NCBI GenBank assembly: GCA_964569695.1 | Contig: CAZMUA010000009.1 | Coordinates: 1-64,000, forward strand | Reading direction: 5' to 3' | DNA from: UBA8106 sp964569695 | Lineage (GTDB): Bacteria; Acidobacteriota; Vicinamibacteria; Vicinamibacterales; UBA823 | DNA length: 64,000 nt | Translations under genes and position numbers: made by a program | The notes under the pieces: model-generated | What the model was told of the DNA's origin: nothing | Seen by the model: the letters and a program-made list of their open reading frames with translations, nothing else | Databases searched by the model: none | Part shown: one piece after another, positions 60,765-64,000 of the stretch | Layout of the letters: every line of letters begins with the position of its first letter | Numbering within the stretch: the first letter of the stretch is position 1

Positions 60765-61568
60765 TTAGACCGAAGCTTGCGGCGTTGCCTGTTTAGAGTC
60801 CACCGCCGAACCATCCTTCGGTGGATTAGTCCCGCTGTTAGCTTTTGCTAATTCCGCTCTCGCTTCTTCTGAACGTGCCGCTTCGCGAAGTCCTCGACCC
60901 TGTATGACCGCGTCCGCGGTACGAGAAAGGAATAGTTGAATTGCGCGCAAAGCGTCGTCATTGCCAGGAATGATGTAGTCGACTTCATCAGGATCGGAAT
61001 TTGTATCGACAATCCCAATTACCGGTATTTTCAGTTTGCGAGCTTCATCAACGGCAATTTTTTCCTTTCGAATGTCTACCACGAAAAGAGCATCTGGAAG
61101 TTTCGGCATATCTCTAATGCCATCAAGATTTCTAAGAAGTTTGCGCTTTTCTTTTTCGAGACGGGCAATTTCTTTTTTTGAGAGAGTGTCATAACGGCCG
61201 TCTACAGTCATTGCTTCAAGTTCGCGAAGTCGTGCGATGCTTCTTTGAATGGTAGAAAAATTTGTTAAAAGACCGCCCAGCCAACGTTGGTTGACAAAAT
61301 ACATTCCACAACGCCGGGCTTCCTCAATAACTGCATTTTGAGCTTGTCTTTTCGTTCCAACGAAGAGTATCGCACGACCTTCGGCCGCTAGATTCGAGAC
61401 AAACTGTTGTACTTGATTAAATAATTTAACGGTTTTACTGAGGTCAATAATATAAATGCCATTACGCTCACCAAAGATGTAATCCTTCATTTTTGGATTC
61501 CATCGCTTGGTTTGATGACCAAAATGAACACCGGCTTCGAGCAATTCTTTTAATGCAATTGAGTTCAA
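60765..61568 (-). CDS. rpsB: 30S ribosomal protein uS2
   Basis: 267 residues. LLEAGVHFGHQTKRWNPKMKDYIFGERNGIYIIDL starts the protein; VGTKRQAQNAV, YFVNQRWLGGLLTN and GIVDTNSDPDEVDYIIPGNDDA follow. The last 30 residues (GTNPPKDGSAVDSKQATPQAS) are a disordered tail beyond the usual end. It heads the rpsB-tsf-pyrH-frr run. rpsI ends upstream on the same strand. Confidence 0.97.
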   Translation of the reverse strand: MNSIALKELLEAGVHFGHQTKRWNPKMKDYIFGERNGIYIIDLSKTVKLFNQVQQFVSNLAAEGRAILFVGTKRQAQNAVIEEARRCGMYFVNQRWLGGLLTNFSTIQRSIARLRELEAMTVDGRYDTLSKKEIARLEKEKRKLLRNLDGIRDMPKLPDALFVVDIRKEKIAVDEARKLKIPVIGIVDTNSDPDEVDYIIPGNDDALRAIQLFLSRTADAVIQGRGLREAARSEEARAELAKANSGTNPPKDGSAVDSKQATPQASV

Positions 61569-61601
61569 ACGTTCTCCTTAGGAATTCACCTTCAGCATTA
61601 T

Positions 61602-61994
61602 TTAGCGCTTGCTAAACTGGAAGCGCTTTCTCGCGCCAGCCAAACCGTATTTCTTGCGCTCTTTAATGCGTGGGTCACGAGAGAGGAGTCCAGCTTTCTT
61701 TAGCGACGGTCGAAGTTCAGCATCAAATTCAACTAAAGCTCGCGCTATGCCAAGACGCATTGCTCCAGCTTGGCCTGACATTCCACCTCCAGAGGTGGTT
61801 GCCAAAATGTCAAATTTATCCATTGTTTCGGTTAGGAGTAATGGCTGTGTGATAACCGTTCGCAATGCTTCAGTTGGAAATCGTACTTCCAAAGGTTTGC
61901 GATCCACTTTAATAGTGCCTGTTCCCGGCCTTAAAAAGATTCGAGCAGTTGACTTTTTACGACGTCCCGTACCGTAGTATTCGTTTACTGGCAC
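61602..61994 (-). CDS. rpsI: 30S ribosomal protein uS9
   Basis: 130 residues from the GTG at 61994, one base after the rplM stop codon, with GAGG 9 bases upstream. This gives the normal uS9 length; a longer ATG start at 62033 would overlap rplM by 38 bases. Marks: YYGTGRRKKSTARIFLRPGTG, GGGMSGQAGAMRLGIARAL and the terminal KKYGLAGARKRFQFSKR whose tail touches P-site tRNA. It follows rplM as in most bacteria. Confidence 0.96.
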   Translation of the reverse strand: MPVNEYYGTGRRKKSTARIFLRPGTGTIKVDRKPLEVRFPTEALRTVITQPLLLTETMDKFDILATTSGGGMSGQAGAMRLGIARALVEFDAELRPSLKKAGLLSRDPRIKERKKYGLAGARKRFQFSKR

Positions 61995-61995
61995 G

Positions 61996-62427
61996 TTAGA
62001 CAACCTCAAGGACTGATGGTTTTTGCGCGGCATGTGGATGGTCAGAACCGGCGTAAACCTTTAACTTACGATACATCGCATCACCGAGTTTTGTTTTGGG
62101 AAGCATTCCCCGGACGGCAGATTCAACAAGACGAACTGGTTGATTTTTTCTAACTACCTTTAGCCGATCTTCACGTAACCCACCTGGATAACCACTATGC
62201 CTACGATAGATTTTCTGAACTTCTTTTTGACCTGTCAATTTCACTAGTCCAGCATTAATGATCACTACGTGGTCACCAGTGTCAATATATGAGGTGTAAT
62301 GCGGTTGATGTTTACCTTGTAAGAATCGTGCGGTTGTGGTGGCAATTCTACCGAGCACTTTTCCTTCTGCATCAATGACGTGCCATTTCCGTTCTACGCC
62401 TTGAGGCTCATTTGAATCCGAACTCAT
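61996..62427 (-). CDS. rplM: 50S ribosomal protein uL13
   Basis: 143 residues. WHVIDAEGKVLGRIATTTARFLQGKH, DTGDHVVIINAGLVKLTGQK, YRRHSGYPGGL and AVRGMLPKTKLGDAMYRKLKVYAG are typical. It nucleates 50S assembly. It is the first gene of the rplM-rpsI operon; TAGGAAG lies upstream of the ATG and a promoter-like pair at 62466-62494. Confidence 0.97.
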   Translation of the reverse strand: MSSDSNEPQGVERKWHVIDAEGKVLGRIATTTARFLQGKHQPHYTSYIDTGDHVVIINAGLVKLTGQKEVQKIYRRHSGYPGGLREDRLKVVRKNQPVRLVESAVRGMLPKTKLGDAMYRKLKVYAGSDHPHAAQKPSVLEVV

Positions 62428-62893
62428 AGATCTCTTTTCTTCCTAGCTGACAACTGCAACCCCTAAGGCTACTTATGATTTTCTCAACTGTCAAGATTTT
62501 GGCTTTTTTGAATTTTACTTGAGTGGCTCAAAATCAGGCCTTCTCGCATCAAGATGACGTAAGTCTGAATGAGGGTTTAACTGCAAATTGCCGGCAAACG
62601 CTCAGTTTGTGATAACTGATTCTGTGAAAAGAAACGACATGCCGGTTCATCTATCATGGCATTCAGGCCTGAGAAGATATTGATTTATAATAGGTTTATT
62701 GGGTTAGATGAGACCCTCTAGCTAAGAGTGCCCCCTGTAATAGCTGCATATGGACTTAAGGCTCAAGCTAGACACTGTCAATCGATGCGGTCTTCTCCTC
62801 TAGAAAATTCAGAAGAAAGTTGAGGCAAGCAAGTCGTTTAGGTTTCTAAGAGGAAAAGCTTCAGGGTAATCACAATTATTCTTACTCGAGATT
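62428..62893. other. 466-base gap between rplM and the aminopeptidase gene
   Basis: The gap separates two divergent genes. No supported gene or RNA fold was seen. It holds the rplM promoter candidate on the minus strand; the plus side has AGAGGAAAAG at 62848 but no clear gene. No repeats beyond small A/T runs. Confidence 0.6.
62466..62494 (-). promoter_or_regulatory. Possible promoter of rplM-rpsI
   Basis: TTGACA (62489-62494), 17 bases, then TAGCCT (62466-62471) on the minus strand, about 40 bases before the rplM start. The -10 box is weak. Confidence 0.45.
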
Positions 62894-64000
62894 ATGATGT
62901 TGGCTCCATCTGAAAATTTGCAAGCACGAATTGTACAGGTCAGACGAAGTCTCCGTGATGCCTCTGTTGACGTACTGATAGTGCAACACCCTGCGAACGT
63001 CAGATATCTAACGAATTTTGATGGCAGTTCGGCGGTTTTGGTTTTAGGGCAGGAACAGTGCATTTTCATAACGGATGGTCGTTATGATGCAGTAGCGCGA
63101 GACCTCTTATCTTCTAGTTTTATCCATGAGAACGTTGCACTGAAGTTGGTGACTCGTTCATATGATGAAACCATTACGGAAGCTTTACTAGATTTATCTG
63201 CTGTGCGAATTGGATTCGAATCAGCGCACTGTTCGTATCAACGTTTTCACTCTCTAACCGCTGTACTTAACGAGCCGACTGGTTCGAACAAAAAACAAGT
63301 GGGAGATGAAAATCGTCCTCTGCTAATTCCAACTAATCGTTTAATTGAACGCATCCGAATGATAAAGGATGCGTTTGAGATTTCGATTATCCGTACAGCA
63401 GCGAAACTGTTGTCTGAAGTTGCGAAAAATGTTCTTCGTGACTTGAAAATGGGGCGGTCTGAAAGAGAGACTGCACATCACATTGATCAGAGGATTCACG
63501 ATATCGGTTTTGAATGTCCAGCGTTTGACACAATAGTTGCTTCTGGACCGAATAGCGCCTTTCCCCACGCACGACCTAGTGACCGTAGAATCGAAGCGGA
63601 TGATTTAGTGTTGCTGGACTTTGGAGGGGTTTACGAAGGATACTGCGTCGATTTGAGTCGAACCGTGAGTATTGGTAATCCGAGTGCAGAGTTGCGTCGA
63701 GTGCATTGTGCTGTAGTCGAAGCACAGGATGCGGCGATAGCCAAGGTAAGTCCAGATTGTTTGGCTAGTGAAGTTGATGCGGCAGCCCGCGATGTGCTTA
63801 CCCAATATGGGTTAGGCAGTGCATTTTTGCACGGTACGGGCCACGGTTTAGGACTTGAAGTGCACGAGGAGCCACGAGTTGGTCGTAAGGGGCCGGATCA
63901 AGCAGCTGCAGTAGCTTCTGGATTGGATGGGCGCCTTGAAATTGGCATGGTTTTAACAGTGGAGCCTGGTGCATACTTGCCTGGGCTTGGTGGAGCACGA
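62894..64000 (+). CDS. pepP: Aminopeptidase P family (M24) protein, C-terminus cut off by window
   Basis: 369 residues are seen before the window edge. The N-terminal creatinase-like domain has VLIVQHPANVRYLTNFDGSS and ITDGRYD. The M24 catalytic domain begins near 160 (RLIERIRMIKDAFEISIIRTA); metal ligands are in LLDFGGVYEGYCVDLSRTVS (two Asp), HGTGHGLGLEVHEEPR (His) and VLTVEPGAYLPG (Glu). The last Glu is past the edge. It removes N-terminal residues before proline. ATG at 62897 is also a possible start. Xaa-Pro dipeptidase PepQ is a close alternative. Confidence 0.85.
   Translation, partial: MMLAPSENLQARIVQVRRSLRDASVDVLIVQHPANVRYLTNFDGSSAVLVLGQEQCIFITDGRYDAVARDLLSSSFIHENVALKLVTRSYDETITEALLDLSAVRIGFESAHCSYQRFHSLTAVLNEPTGSNKKQVGDENRPLLIPTNRLIERIRMIKDAFEISIIRTAAKLLSEVAKNVLRDLKMGRSERETAHHIDQRIHDIGFECPAFDTIVASGPNSAFPHARPSDRRIEADDLVLLDFGGVYEGYCVDLSRTVSIGNPSAELRRVHCAVVEAQDAAIAKVSPDCLASEVDAAARDVLTQYGLGSAFLHGTGHGLGLEVHEEPRVGRKGPDQAAAVASGLDGRLEIGMVLTVEPGAYLPGLGGAR

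Noticed and set aside
1..64000. tRNA-Sec (selC) in this window
   Set aside because: No anticodon TCA arm of the type GACTTCAAATC was found by eye on either strand.
1..64000. CRISPR arrays, insertion sequences or prophage
   Set aside because: No direct repeat array, transposase, integrase or phage gene was seen.

Overview
The window carries about 60 protein genes, one tRNA, no mobile element and no CRISPR array. The gene set (LolA, TonB, Mpl/NagZ, GroEL with a GGM tail, ATP-type PEP carboxykinase, RodZ-like protein, MacAB-like exporter, two TatA proteins) points to a free-living diderm bacterium with moderate GC. An Acidobacteriota-like lineage fits best by gene style, but this is inference; no 16S gene is present. 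Most genes are core housekeeping genes packed into short operons.

Layout. 1-9 kb: accessory metabolism, with a partial class III aminotransferase, a minus-strand operon (NylC-like P1 hydrolase, Na+/solute symporter, SDR, FMN reductase), M20 and M24 peptidases, a TatA, and a periplasmic peroxiredoxin read through an in-frame UGA. 9-13 kb: tesA-ybbA-ybbP-like operon. 13-18 kb: DksA-like protein, folK, and a MacAB-like exporter beside a Spy/CpxP-like gene. 18-22 kb: ispH, an ECF sigma/anti-sigma pair and a SpoIID-like lipoprotein. 22-32 kb: pckA, gatB, rnr, selB, a second tatA, tonB. 32-36 kb: groESL, a Fis-like protein, purC. 36-49 kb: nrdR, pgpA, cinA, plsY, gpsA, ribD-ribE-ribBA, rpsP-khpA-rimM-trmD-rplS, rnhB, thiE, rodZ-like. 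49-57 kb: GHMP kinase divergent from nagZ-ldcA-mpl, then pxpBC, lolA and a degenerate rhodanese. 57-64 kb: tRNA-Ala(CGC), threonine synthase, frr-pyrH-tsf-rpsB, rpsI-rplM, and a truncated aminopeptidase P.

The most notable signal is a selenoprotein system. The peroxiredoxin at 1329..1862 has UGA exactly where its family has the peroxidatic cysteine, a SECIS-like hairpin starts right after that UGA, and selB lies 26 kb away at 28107..30092. selA, selD and selC were not found here. Other points of interest are a MacA-like adaptor carrying a Spy-like insert next to a spy-like gene, the NylC-like amidase/symporter operon, a peptidoglycan recycling operon facing a sugar kinase, a degenerate CIRCE-like element over the groESL promoter, and tandem hairpins before pgpA. 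Starts were chosen by eye from ribosome binding sites and family lengths; no alignment or folding software was run.
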